A stretch of 33,685 bases of DNA from an uncultured Caryophanales bacterium (lineage in GTDB: Bacteria; Bacillota_I; Bacilli_A; RFN20; CAG-826), in assembly GCA_947303105.1 (NCBI GenBank), contig CAMYXQ010000001.1, forward strand, positions 1 through 33,685, read 5' to 3'. Position 1 is the stretch's first letter. Each line of letters starts with the position of its first letter. Below are positions 24,426 through 32,735 of the stretch, piece after piece. The notes below the pieces were generated by a model, which was not told the origin of the DNA, did not search any database, and worked only from the letters and a program-made list of their open reading frames with translations. Position numbers and translations under genes: made by a program.

Positions 24426-24454
24426 TTGCAACCCTTTGGGGTTGCGTGTAATAT
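24426..24454 (+). promoter_or_regulatory. rpmE promoter with a palindrome in its spacer
   Basis: TTGCAA (24426-24431), a 17-base spacer, then TAATAT (24449-24454). A perfect inverted repeat GCAACCC-N4-GGGTTGC (24428-24445) overlaps the -35 and spacer, a placement that suits an operator. It does not resemble the Bacillus Zur box. The leader to rpmE is about 50 bases. Confidence 0.55.
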
Positions 24455-24509
24455 AACTCGCGTAACTCTCTTTGCGGCAAAAGGTCGCAAGGCGAAAGGA
24501 GTATTAGAA

Positions 24510-24728
24510 ATGAAGAAAGACATCCACCCCGCTTATCACAAATGCACCGTGACCTGCGTGTCCTGCGGCGCGACCTTCGAAACCGGATCGACCCTCAAAG
24601 AAATCAAGGTTGATACCTGCTCGAATTGCCACCCGTTCTACACCGGCAAGCAGCGTTTCGTCCAAGCCGATGGTCGTATCGATCGCTTCAACAAGAAGCT
24701 CGCGAAAGCCCAGAACAACGGCAAATAA
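24510..24728 (+). CDS. rpmE: 50S ribosomal protein L31, zinc-binding type
   Basis: 72 residues starting MKKDIHPAYHKC. The two zinc pairs CVSC (Cys16, Cys19) and CSNC (Cys37, Cys40) are intact, followed by HPFYTGKQRFVQADGRIDRF, which is diagnostic of L31. It sits at the central protuberance and bridges to the small subunit. This is the C+ form; zinc-starved bacteria often swap it for a C-less paralogue, which is not seen here. AAAGGAG precedes the ATG. It is monocistronic, with its own promoter and terminator. Confidence 0.96.
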   Translation: MKKDIHPAYHKCTVTCVSCGATFETGSTLKEIKVDTCSNCHPFYTGKQRFVQADGRIDRFNKKLAKAQNNGK

Positions 24729-24743
24729 GCCAAAAATGGTTAA

Positions 24744-24780
24744 AAAATCCCCCATTATTTGTTGGGGGATTTTATTTTGA
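24744..24780 (+). terminator. Terminator after rpmE
   Basis: AAAATCCCCC (24744-24753), a 10-base loop, GGGGGATTTT (24764-24773), then ATTTTG. A strong stem with a T-rich tail. Confidence 0.88.
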
Positions 24781-24784
24781 TTGT

Positions 24785-24790
24785 TAGAAT
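24785..24790 (+). promoter_or_regulatory. Possible -10 of the metG promoter
   Basis: TAGAAT, with TTGGGG 17 bases upstream inside the rpmE terminator stem. It would give a leader of about 22 bases holding the Shine-Dalgarno TAGGAGA. There is no room for a T-box or SAM riboswitch. Confidence 0.4.
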
Positions 24791-24819
24791 GTGTTTATCC
24801 TTCATTTAGGAGACCGATT

Positions 24820-26427
24820 ATGAGCAAGAAGTTCTATATCACCACCCCAATCTACTATCCAAGTGCTCGCCCCCATTTGGGCCATGCTTATTGCACGACG
24901 ATGTGCGATATCATCGCCAGGGGGAAACGCCTTCGTGGCTACGAAACCTTCTATCTGACCGGTCTTGATGAGCACGGTGAGAAAATTCAAAAGAACGCCG
25001 AGGCGGCTGGAGTTACTCCCCAGGAGTTTGTTGACCGCATAGCGGTCACTTTCCAAAACCTTTGGAAAACCTTGGATATCTCCAACGACGACTTTATTCG
25101 CACCACCCAACCCCGCCATGAAAAGACCGTCCAAAAGATCTTTTCCCACATGGTGAAGAACGACGATGTTTACCTTTCTTCCTATTCGGGTTGGTACTGC
25201 GTTCACGAAGAATCCTATTGGACTGAAACCCAGGTCGGCGAGGAGCACGTTTGCCCCGAATGCTGCCGTCCAGTGGAGAAGAAAGAAGAACCCGCCTATT
25301 TCTTCCGTTGTGGCAAATATTTAGACCGTTTGCTCGACATCTATAATAGCAACCCCAAATTCATCACCCCCGAAGGCCGTAAAGCCGAGATGGTGAACAA
25401 TTTCATTAAACCCGGTCTTATGGATCTTTCTGTTTCGCGTACAACTTTTAGTTGGGGCGTTCCGATCCTCGAAGCCGACAAGCACGTTATTTATGTTTGG
25501 TTAGATGCTCTTTCCAACTACATCACCGGTTTGGGCTTCTGGCAGGAAGACGATTCCAACTTCCAGAAGTTCTGGATGGATCCCGAAACGGAAATCGTTC
25601 ACGTCATCGGCGCCGACATCACCCGCTTCCACACCATCTATTGGCCGATGTTCCTCGAATCATTGGGTCTCCGCCAACCGAACCGCGTGTTCGTCCATGG
25701 TCTTCTCATGATGAAAGATGGCAAGATGAGCAAATCGAGAGGCAACGTCATTTATGTCGAAGATCTCGTAAACCGTTACGGCGTTGATGCGGTCCGTTAC
25801 TTTATGGCCCGCAACATCATCTTCGGCTTGGACGGCGAATTTACACCCGAATCTTTCGTCGAAACGATCAATGTCGATTTGGCCAACAACTTCGGGAATT
25901 TGCTGAACCGCACCATCTCGATGATTGAGAAATATTTCGGCGGGGAAATCCCTCAAATTTCCGGAAATCTCAACGATTTAGATAAAAATCTCCACGAAAC
26001 CGCGTTAAAAACCATTCAAAGCTATGAGGTTTATAACGATGATCTGAAGGTCACGGAAGCCTATGGCGCCGTCATGAATCTGGTCAGCGCCGCGAACAAA
26101 TACATCCAGGATTCCGAGCCTTGGACCCTCGCCAAAGACGAGACCAAAAAAGACCTCTTGGCCAGCTGCATGTCGCATCTTGCCCACGTGTTATTCCTCG
26201 CGGCCACTTTGTTAAAACCAATCCTCGTTACAAAGAGCGATCTTGCCTTTGATCAGCTCGGCATTCCGAAGGAACTGCGCACCTATGAAGCGGCGGTTGC
26301 CCTGAATAAACTCGGCGGGCTCAAGGTCGCGAAGGGCGAACCGCTCTTCCCGCGCTTAAACGCCAATGAAGAAATCGAATATCTCAAGGAAGTCATTTCC
26401 TCGCCGAAGGAAAAGGCGGCGGCCTAA
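24820..26427 (+). CDS. metG: Methionine--tRNA ligase
   Basis: 535 residues. It charges both initiator and elongator tRNA-Met. The class I signatures are HLGH (19-22) and KMSKS (302-306). The connective insert has CPEC and nearby cysteines that can bind zinc, and WLDALSNY marks the catalytic core. The chain ends shortly after the anticodon-binding helix bundle, so the C-terminal Trbp111/EMAP-II-like domain found in Bacillus MetRS (about 660 residues) is absent. The ATG at 24820 has a clear Shine-Dalgarno; in-frame codons upstream overlap the promoter. First gene of a three-gene unit; its TAA shares an A with the next ATG. Confidence 0.96.
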   Translation: MSKKFYITTPIYYPSARPHLGHAYCTTMCDIIARGKRLRGYETFYLTGLDEHGEKIQKNAEAAGVTPQEFVDRIAVTFQNLWKTLDISNDDFIRTTQPRHEKTVQKIFSHMVKNDDVYLSSYSGWYCVHEESYWTETQVGEEHVCPECCRPVEKKEEPAYFFRCGKYLDRLLDIYNSNPKFITPEGRKAEMVNNFIKPGLMDLSVSRTTFSWGVPILEADKHVIYVWLDALSNYITGLGFWQEDDSNFQKFWMDPETEIVHVIGADITRFHTIYWPMFLESLGLRQPNRVFVHGLLMMKDGKMSKSRGNVIYVEDLVNRYGVDAVRYFMARNIIFGLDGEFTPESFVETINVDLANNFGNLLNRTISMIEKYFGGEIPQISGNLNDLDKNLHETALKTIQSYEVYNDDLKVTEAYGAVMNLVSAANKYIQDSEPWTLAKDETKKDLLASCMSHLAHVLFLAATLLKPILVTKSDLAFDQLGIPKELRTYEAAVALNKLGGLKVAKGEPLFPRLNANEEIEYLKEVISSPKEKAAA

Positions 26428-27785
26428 TGGGAGAAAAGTTTCATAAACGCATAGAGCGCGCAACCTGCGCGGATTTGTCATATGAAGGAAAAGGCGTCTG
26501 CCGCATAGAGGACGGCGTCGTTTTCGTTGATTTCATCCTGCCCGGGGAAGAGGGTGACATCGAAATTGATTACCGGCGGAACGGCCAACTATTCGGTCAC
26601 GTCAAAAAGATCGCGGTTCCATCTCCCGATCGTATTTTCCCAGAATGCCCGGTTTGCTATGCCTGTGGCGGTTGCTCTTTCCAGTGGTATCGTTACGAAG
26701 CCGAACTTCGTTACAAACAACAGAAAGTCAAAGAGCAATTCCGGAAACTTGCCGGAATGGATGTCGATGTGCTTCCGACCATCGGAATGGAAGAACCACG
26801 CTATTACAGAAACAAAATCCAACCTTTGGTTGGAAATGATGAAGAAGACCACACTTATACCGGGTTCTATAAAGAAGGAACGCATCACATCGTTCCGGTG
26901 GAACGGTGCCTAATTGAGGACGAACGGGCCTCCAAAATTCTGAAAGTAATCCGCGATCTTTTGGATCGATTCCACATTCCCGCTTACGACGAGCACGCTC
27001 GTTTCGGTGTGATGCGCCGGATTCTTATCAAAACTTCTTACCATTATCCCGAGATCATGGTCGTCCTGATCACGGCGGCGGAACGGTTCCCACAAAAAGA
27101 TCGTTTTGTCGAAGCGTTGATCAAAGAGTGCCCCGAAAGAACCACCATTGTGCAGAATATCAATAACTCGCCAAGCTCCGTCATTTTAGGTGAGTGGGAA
27201 CGAGTTTTATTTGGTTCGGGGATTATCCGCGATTCCATTGGCGATCTGACTTTCCGCATTTCGGCGAAATCGTTCTATCAAACCAATCCCCAAATGGTGG
27301 AGATCCTCTATGCGAAAGCGATGGAATTCGCCCATCTCAAACCGACCGACGTTGTGTATGATGCCTATTCCGGCACCGGCACCATCGGATTGATGGCGGC
27401 CAAACACGTTAAAAACGTGGTGGCGGTCGAAATCGTCAAAGAAGCGGTGGAGGACGCCGTCCGCAACGCCCAAGACAACCGCATCAATAATTATTCCGCC
27501 CATGTTGGAGATGCCTCATCTTTCCTAAAGGCCATGGCCTCGCGCGGCGAGAAAGTTGACGTGCTATTCATGGACCCGCCGAGAAAAGGCAGCAACCCGG
27601 TTTTTATGGATGCCGTTATGAAAATGAAACCCTCTCGGATTGTTTACGTTTCTTGTGACCCATCGTCGCTGGCTCGAGATGTCAAATACCTGTCAAAACT
27701 ATACAAAGTGGGCCGAATCCAGCCCATTGATATGTTCCCGAGAACCACCCATGTCGAAACCGTTGCAGAGTTGTGCTTAAAATAG
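26427..27785 (+). CDS. 23S rRNA (uracil-C5)-methyltransferase, RlmD/RlmCD family
   Basis: 452 residues of the TrmA/RumA family, which makes 5-methyluridine with SAM. The N-terminal TRAM-like beta domain is followed by an iron-sulfur cluster site with Cys74, Cys80, Cys83 (CYACGGC) and a fourth Cys in VERCLIED. The methyltransferase core has YDAYSGTGTIGLMAA for SAM, FMDPPRKG, the nucleophilic Cys410 in YVSCDPSSLARD and the general-base region FPRTTHVETV. The iron-sulfur site favours an rRNA enzyme (RlmD, or the dual-site RlmCD of Gram-positives) over TrmA; which uridines it modifies cannot be told from sequence. It overlaps the metG stop by one base. Confidence 0.92.
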   Translation: MGEKFHKRIERATCADLSYEGKGVCRIEDGVVFVDFILPGEEGDIEIDYRRNGQLFGHVKKIAVPSPDRIFPECPVCYACGGCSFQWYRYEAELRYKQQKVKEQFRKLAGMDVDVLPTIGMEEPRYYRNKIQPLVGNDEEDHTYTGFYKEGTHHIVPVERCLIEDERASKILKVIRDLLDRFHIPAYDEHARFGVMRRILIKTSYHYPEIMVVLITAAERFPQKDRFVEALIKECPERTTIVQNINNSPSSVILGEWERVLFGSGIIRDSIGDLTFRISAKSFYQTNPQMVEILYAKAMEFAHLKPTDVVYDAYSGTGTIGLMAAKHVKNVVAVEIVKEAVEDAVRNAQDNRINNYSAHVGDASSFLKAMASRGEKVDVLFMDPPRKGSNPVFMDAVMKMKPSRIVYVSCDPSSLARDVKYLSKLYKVGRIQPIDMFPRTTHVETVAELCLK

Positions 27786-27800
27786 ATTGGAGAACAATTT

Positions 27801-29003
27801 ATGAGTAAGAAGAAACCTGAAAAGTACGTGCTTCCCCGTCATCGTTTTTGGTTCGGATTCGTCCGTCCTTTGGTGAGATCGCTTTGCCGCACGAAGTGGC
27901 ATTATAAACGGACCTTTAAATACGATCTGAAACACAGTGGCCCCGTTTTCATCATCTCCAACCACCAAACGAATTTAGATCCGATTCTCATCGCCAGCCA
28001 TTTCAATCGCCCGATCTATTTTGTTGCGACCGACAATGTCGTCGCCAGCAAAGGCGTTGGCCGTCTCTTGACCCATTGCTTCGCCCCGATTCCCAAAAAG
28101 AAGGGCGCGACCGATATCCAAACCGCCGCGAAGATGTATCAGATTATCCAAGAAGGCGGTTCGGTCGGCGTTTTCCTTGAAGGAAACCGCACCTACGCCG
28201 AATTCCAATACTGGGTCAGCCCGAGCTTCCTCCGTTTTGTTCGCCAGACGAAGATCAAAGTCCTTCTCTTCGCTTTCCATGGCGGAACCGGATCGATGCC
28301 GCGTTGGGGCCACAAACCGCGCCGCGGGCCGTTCTATGGCGAAATCGCCAAAGAGATTTCTTACGAAGAATATAGCCAGTGGAGCGACGAGGAATTCCTC
28401 AAGGTCATCATGGATAACATCCGCGTCTTCGACAGCGAGTCGGGTGAGAAATTCGTCAGCCCCATGAGCGCGGAGTACTTGGAAAAATTCCTCTTCGTCT
28501 GCCCCGCGTGCGGTAAGAAAGATCAACTTCGTTCCGAAGGAACGCATTTATACTGCAATGCCTGCGGACTCGATGTCGAATATGGTGAAGACCTTCATTT
28601 CCATTCCGAGAATCCGAACTTCAAATTTAGCATCTTGAATGATTGGTATCAGTATTCTCGCGAATGGGTGAAGAACTACGAACCTGAAGAAATCATCTTC
28701 GAAGACGAAGGCACCCTCCTCCAATATCGTTATCACGAAAAGAAACAGACTTTGTATGAAGGAAAGGCCGTTCTTACACCGACAGAATTTCGATTTGGGA
28801 AGCGCGTCATCCGCGTTTCCTCCATCACGTCCGCCAGTCCGTTCTCCGGCGGCAAACTGATCTTCTCCGATGGGGAGAAAGATTACATCTTTGTCGGTCA
28901 CGAACGGTTCAACCCAGTCAAGTACGTGATGATGTTCCATCGCCTATCGCCGTCCTTCGATAAGAACGACCATTACTTCTCGTTGACAGATTCCGAAGAA
29001 TAA
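27801..29003 (+). CDS. PlsC-like acyltransferase with a C-terminal zinc ribbon
   Basis: 400 residues. The first 200 form a lysophospholipid acyltransferase-type domain: NHQTNLD (54-60) is the catalytic H-x4-D motif, and FLEGNRTY corresponds to the EGTRS-type glycerol-phosphate site. A four-Cys zinc ribbon follows (CPAC from residue 234, CNAC about 20 residues later), then a beta-rich end with YHEKKQTLYEGKAVLTPTEFRF that may be a small PH-like or lipid-interacting fold. It would acylate a lysophosphatidate-type acceptor in the membrane; the exact acceptor is unknown. The ribbon and tail more than double the length of a minimal PlsC domain. Third gene after metG and the methyltransferase. Confidence 0.8.
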   Translation: MSKKKPEKYVLPRHRFWFGFVRPLVRSLCRTKWHYKRTFKYDLKHSGPVFIISNHQTNLDPILIASHFNRPIYFVATDNVVASKGVGRLLTHCFAPIPKKKGATDIQTAAKMYQIIQEGGSVGVFLEGNRTYAEFQYWVSPSFLRFVRQTKIKVLLFAFHGGTGSMPRWGHKPRRGPFYGEIAKEISYEEYSQWSDEEFLKVIMDNIRVFDSESGEKFVSPMSAEYLEKFLFVCPACGKKDQLRSEGTHLYCNACGLDVEYGEDLHFHSENPNFKFSILNDWYQYSREWVKNYEPEEIIFEDEGTLLQYRYHEKKQTLYEGKAVLTPTEFRFGKRVIRVSSITSASPFSGGKLIFSDGEKDYIFVGHERFNPVKYVMMFHRLSPSFDKNDHYFSLTDSEE

Positions 29004-29030
29004 ACGCTGGTCAATCCAGCGTTTTCTTTT
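29002..29030 (+). terminator. Terminator after the metG operon
   Basis: AAACGCTGG (29002-29010), loop TCAAT, CCAGCGTTT (29016-29024) then TCTTTT. The stem begins in the stop codon of the acyltransferase gene. Confidence 0.88.
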
Positions 29031-29076
29031 AAGAATTGATTGAAATTTTTCGCATAGGGGCACACTCTTTTCGCGT

Positions 29077-30862
29077 ATGTTGTTTGGGAAATACATCAAC
29101 AAATACTATCTCAAATACCTTGCGTTCTTCCTGATCGGCATCGCGGCTTTGGTCGCGGTGGACTATGTCCAAACATACATCCCTAAGTTCTTGGGGCAAA
29201 TCATCGACGAGGACAATCAGCTGATCGCGAACATGGATGAGCTTTGGAAGATCATCGGCGGTATTTTGATTTGCGCCGCGATCATGTTCGCCGGACGCAT
29301 CATTTGGCGTCTGACCATCTTCCGCGCCAGCGGTGGTATTTCGGCCGGACTTCGTCATCAGATGTTCACTAAAGCGGAACAGCTGCCGACCGGCTATTAT
29401 CACGAGAATAAAGTCGGCAACATCATGAACTGGTTTACCAACGACGTTGATGAAATCCACGAGTTCTTTGGTTGGGGAACGATCATGATGGTCGATGCCT
29501 TGTTTCTTTCCGTCATCGTCATCATCTCGATGATTCGTTTGGATCCCTGGATGACCTTAATTGCCGCCGTCCCCATTCTCCTCATTATCGTATGGGGCGC
29601 GCTCGTGGAAAAATTCATGGCGTTGCGGTGGGAGAACCGCCAAGCCGAATTCGATAAACTTTACGATTTCGCCCAGGAGAATTTCACTGGGATTCGGGTC
29701 ATCAAGGCCTTCGTCAAACAGAACCAGGAAATCCACGCTTTCGCGAAGATTGCCCGCAAAAATAAAGACGTTAATGTTGGTTTTGCGAGATTATCCGTAA
29801 TTTTCGACGTCATTATTGAGTTGATTCTCATCTTTGAAGTCGCTTTCGTTTTGGGCTTCGGTGGTTGGTTCGTTTATGCGGCCGCCACCAGCACGCCCAT
29901 TACGATTTTCGGTCATGAAATCAACCTCACCATTGGCCAGCTCATCCAGTTCGTCGGCTATATCGATTTGATCGTTTGGCCGATGATCGCTTTAGGCCAA
30001 GTTGTCACAATGCGTTCCCGCGCCAAGGGTTCGTTGCGTCGTATCAGCGCCTTCCTCGACACCCCCGTTGTGGTGCAAAGCCCCAAAGACGCCATTGTCT
30101 TAAAAGACGTGAAAGGCGAAATCCGCTTCTCCGATTTCAGTTTCACTTATCCGAGCTCAAAGATTTCTTCGCTGGACAATGTCTCTCTTACCATCAAGCC
30201 GGGCGAAACGATTGGCATCGTTGGCAAAATTGGCTCAGGCAAAACCACTTTGGTCAATTCGTTGCTTCGTCTTTATAACGTTGAGGAAGGAACGATCTTT
30301 GTCGACGGTGTCGACATCATGAAATGCGACATCGCCTCTTTGCGTGACCAAATCGCGTACGCGCCGCAGGACAACTTCTTGTTCAGCGACAAGATTGAAA
30401 ACAACATCGCTTTCTCGTCGGACCAAGTTGACAATGACAAAGTCATTGAATCGGCAAAGTTCGCGGACGTGCATGACATTCCCGAACGGATACGAAACCG
30501 TTTCCGGCGAACGCGGCGTAACGCTCTCCGGTGGTCAAAAACAGAGAATCTCGATCGCGAGAGCCTATTACAAGAACGCCCCGATTCTCATTTTGGATGA
30601 CTCCGTTTCGGCCGTTGACTTAAAGACGGAAGAAACGATTCTTCATAACATCGCCACCGAACGAAAAGGAAAGACGACCATTGTCGTCGCTTCCCGTGTT
30701 TCGACGGTGATGCATATGGATCGCGTTTTGGTGATGGACCAAGGGAAGGTGGCCGCATTCGGTTCCCACGAAGAACTGATGAAGACCTCTGAACTCTATC
30801 AGAGAATGGTCTATCTTCAGAAGCTTGAAAGCGAAGTGGAAGGAGGTGGTCGTCATGAATGA
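29077..30862 (+). pseudogene. BmrC/YheI-like ABC exporter half, disrupted by a frameshift
   Basis: Six membrane helices occupy roughly residues 15-330, then Walker A VGKIGSGKTTLVN. At about 30470-30480 the frame breaks: the first frame runs on to a stop at 30600 with a nonsense Arg-rich tail, and the +1 frame resumes the family sequence FPNGYETVSGERGVTLSGGQKQRISIARA, Walker B ILILDDSVSAVD and the H-loop region to 30862. Joined, it is about 590 residues. Walker B ends Asp-Asp, not Asp-Glu, marking the degenerate ATP site of heterodimeric BmrCD/LmrCD exporters, where the partner supplies the active site. As read, the protein lacks the signature and Walker B and would not work. The downstream partner overlaps it by eight bases. 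Confidence 0.85.
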
Positions 30863-32633
30863 CGAAATGGAAAGACTCCGTGGCGACCGGAAGATGAAAG
30901 CCTCCGAAATCCTCCGTCATAGTTGGCCTTATATCAAACAAGAAAAATGGGCCATCATCCTTTCCTTGTTCCTCATCGCCGTCGGCGTTGCCCTTGGCAT
31001 TGTTTTGCCGTTATTCACCAGTCGTTTCGTCGATTTGCTGAAGAATCACATCGACAGCACCCCGTTACGCATGGTGATTGGCATCGTCGCCGGCTATGCC
31101 GGCCTTGGCGTGGCCGAACAAGTCGTTTTGTATTTCCAGTCGATGATTCTCACCAAAGCCGGCGAACGCATCGTTTACCGCATGAGAACCGAAGTGTTCA
31201 CCCACATCGAAAACATGTCGCAGAACCAATTCAACGGTATGCCGGTTGGATCATTGGTTACCAGGGTGGCGAATTATACCGCCGCGGTATCCAACCTCTT
31301 CACCAGCGTTCTTGTCCATTTGATCTCCGACTTCCTGACCGCGGTTTCCGTTTTGGTCATCATGATGGTCATCTCAATCAAGCTTTCAGCCTTCTTATTG
31401 ATCTTCGCTTTGGTCGCGGGCGTTGTCTCATTCATATTTGGCCGCATCGTCGGCAAGATCTTCCGCGAAGAACGCCGCAACATTTCTGACCTCAACGCCT
31501 TCTTAAGCGAGAACCTTTCCGGTATGAAGATCACCCAAATCTTCAACCAGGAAAAACGCAAGGAAGCAGAGTTCAACGTGAAGAACGAGAATATCCGCAG
31601 GACCCACTATAAAGTGGTTGTTGCCTTCGCGTTATATCGGCCGTTCATCAGTCTGCTTTACTTCGGCGCGATCGCCGTCACCTTTGGTGTTGGCTTGAAA
31701 CTCGCTTTGGGTGCCGCCGAAATCGTCGCTTTCTATCTCTATCTGTCTCGATTCTTCAACCCGATTCAGAACATCGCCGACCAGTTGAACCACATCCAAC
31801 GCGCCATCACCGCGGCCGAAAGACTATATAGTCTTATGGAAGTGGAGCCGGAAGTGGTGGATAAACCCGACGCGATTGAAATCGACCACTTCGAAGGATC
31901 GATTGAATTCAAGAACGTGTGGTTCGCTTACGAAGGTGAGAACTGGATCCTCAAGGACGTTTCTTTCAAGATCGAACCGAAACAAACCGTTGCCTTTGTC
32001 GGGGCCACCGGCGCTGGCAAAACAACCATATTGAGCCTGATATGTAGGAATTATGAGATCCAAAAAGGACAAATCCTCATCGATGGCATCGATATCTCAA
32101 ACATCAAGATCAACTCACTCCGCAAAGCCATCGGCCAGATGCTGCAGGATGTCTTCCTGTTCTCGGGCACGATCAAAACGAACATTACCTTGCATGACGA
32201 ATCGTTCTCTGATGAAGAAGTCAAAGAGGCTTGCGATTATGTGAATGCTTCGCATTTCATCGATCAATTACCTAACGGACTCCAAGAAGAAGTCATCGAA
32301 AGAGGCGAGAATTTCTCCGCCGGTCAACGGCAGTTGCTTTCGTTCGCCCGAACCATCTTGCACAAACCGCAGATCCTCATCCTTGATGAGGCGACCGCGA
32401 ACATCGACACCGAAACCGAACTCCTCATTCAGGATTCCTTGGAACGGATCAAGAACATTGGAACCATGTTGGTTGTCGCCCATCGTTTGTCAACCATCCA
32501 ACACGCGGACAATATCATCGTTCTCCAGAACGGCCAGATTTTAGAACAAGGCAATCACCAAGAACTATTGCGCAAACGCGGACAATATTACAAGTTATAC
32601 GAGCTCCAGTACGCGGACCAAGAAGAAAGTTAA
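30855..32633 (+). CDS. BmrD/YheH-like ABC exporter half
   Basis: 592 residues: six membrane helices, then an ABC ATPase with Walker A VGATGAGKTTILSL, signature NFSAGQRQLLSFART, Walker B ILILDEATANID with the catalytic Glu, and the H-loop VVAHRLSTIQHAD. It is the canonical-site partner of the preceding gene. Together such pairs pump drugs, lipids or peptides out across the membrane. The ATG at 30855 follows AGGAGGTGG (30841-30849) within the end of the upstream gene. If the partner is really broken, this half may be idle or may work as a homodimer. No strong terminator follows. Confidence 0.92.
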   Translation: MNDEMERLRGDRKMKASEILRHSWPYIKQEKWAIILSLFLIAVGVALGIVLPLFTSRFVDLLKNHIDSTPLRMVIGIVAGYAGLGVAEQVVLYFQSMILTKAGERIVYRMRTEVFTHIENMSQNQFNGMPVGSLVTRVANYTAAVSNLFTSVLVHLISDFLTAVSVLVIMMVISIKLSAFLLIFALVAGVVSFIFGRIVGKIFREERRNISDLNAFLSENLSGMKITQIFNQEKRKEAEFNVKNENIRRTHYKVVVAFALYRPFISLLYFGAIAVTFGVGLKLALGAAEIVAFYLYLSRFFNPIQNIADQLNHIQRAITAAERLYSLMEVEPEVVDKPDAIEIDHFEGSIEFKNVWFAYEGENWILKDVSFKIEPKQTVAFVGATGAGKTTILSLICRNYEIQKGQILIDGIDISNIKINSLRKAIGQMLQDVFLFSGTIKTNITLHDESFSDEEVKEACDYVNASHFIDQLPNGLQEEVIERGENFSAGQRQLLSFARTILHKPQILILDEATANIDTETELLIQDSLERIKNIGTMLVVAHRLSTIQHADNIIVLQNGQILEQGNHQELLRKRGQYYKLYELQYADQEES

Positions 32634-32643
32634 CAGCCTCTTA

Positions 32644-32662
32644 ATATTTAGTTAATAAATAT
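32644..32662 (+). repeat. A/T-only inverted repeat after the ABC pair
   Basis: ATATTTA (32644-32650), GTTAA, TAAATAT (32656-32662). A seven-base perfect repeat in the 102-base A/T-rich gap before the LacI-family gene. Too weak for a terminator; possibly an operator, or chance. Confidence 0.3.
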
Positions 32663-32723
32663 AAAGGTATTTTTAAAAACATTAGCATTTATCGGAATTT
32701 CTTCCGCTTTTTTGTTAACCGGA

Positions 32724-32729
32724 TATAAT
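32724..32729 (+). promoter_or_regulatory. -10 of a probably leaderless lacI-family promoter
   Basis: A perfect TATAAT ends six bases before the ATG at 32736, so initiation is predicted on the start codon itself. There is no Shine-Dalgarno and no clear -35. Confidence 0.6.
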
Positions 32730-32735
32730 GCTAGT

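Noticed and set aside
24241..24509. Riboswitch, sRNA or small gene in the largest intergenic gap
   Set aside because: Beyond two promoters and the rpmE palindrome I see no conserved aptamer fold, hairpin-T-tract or coding frame with a Shine-Dalgarno.
24781..24819. T-box or SAM riboswitch controlling metG
   Set aside because: The space between the rpmE terminator and the metG start is under 40 bases, far too short for either element.
30344..30862. A separate 172-codon ATPase gene
   Set aside because: The sequence before FPNGY is nonsense, and the rest is the missing half of the upstream ABC nucleotide-binding domain.
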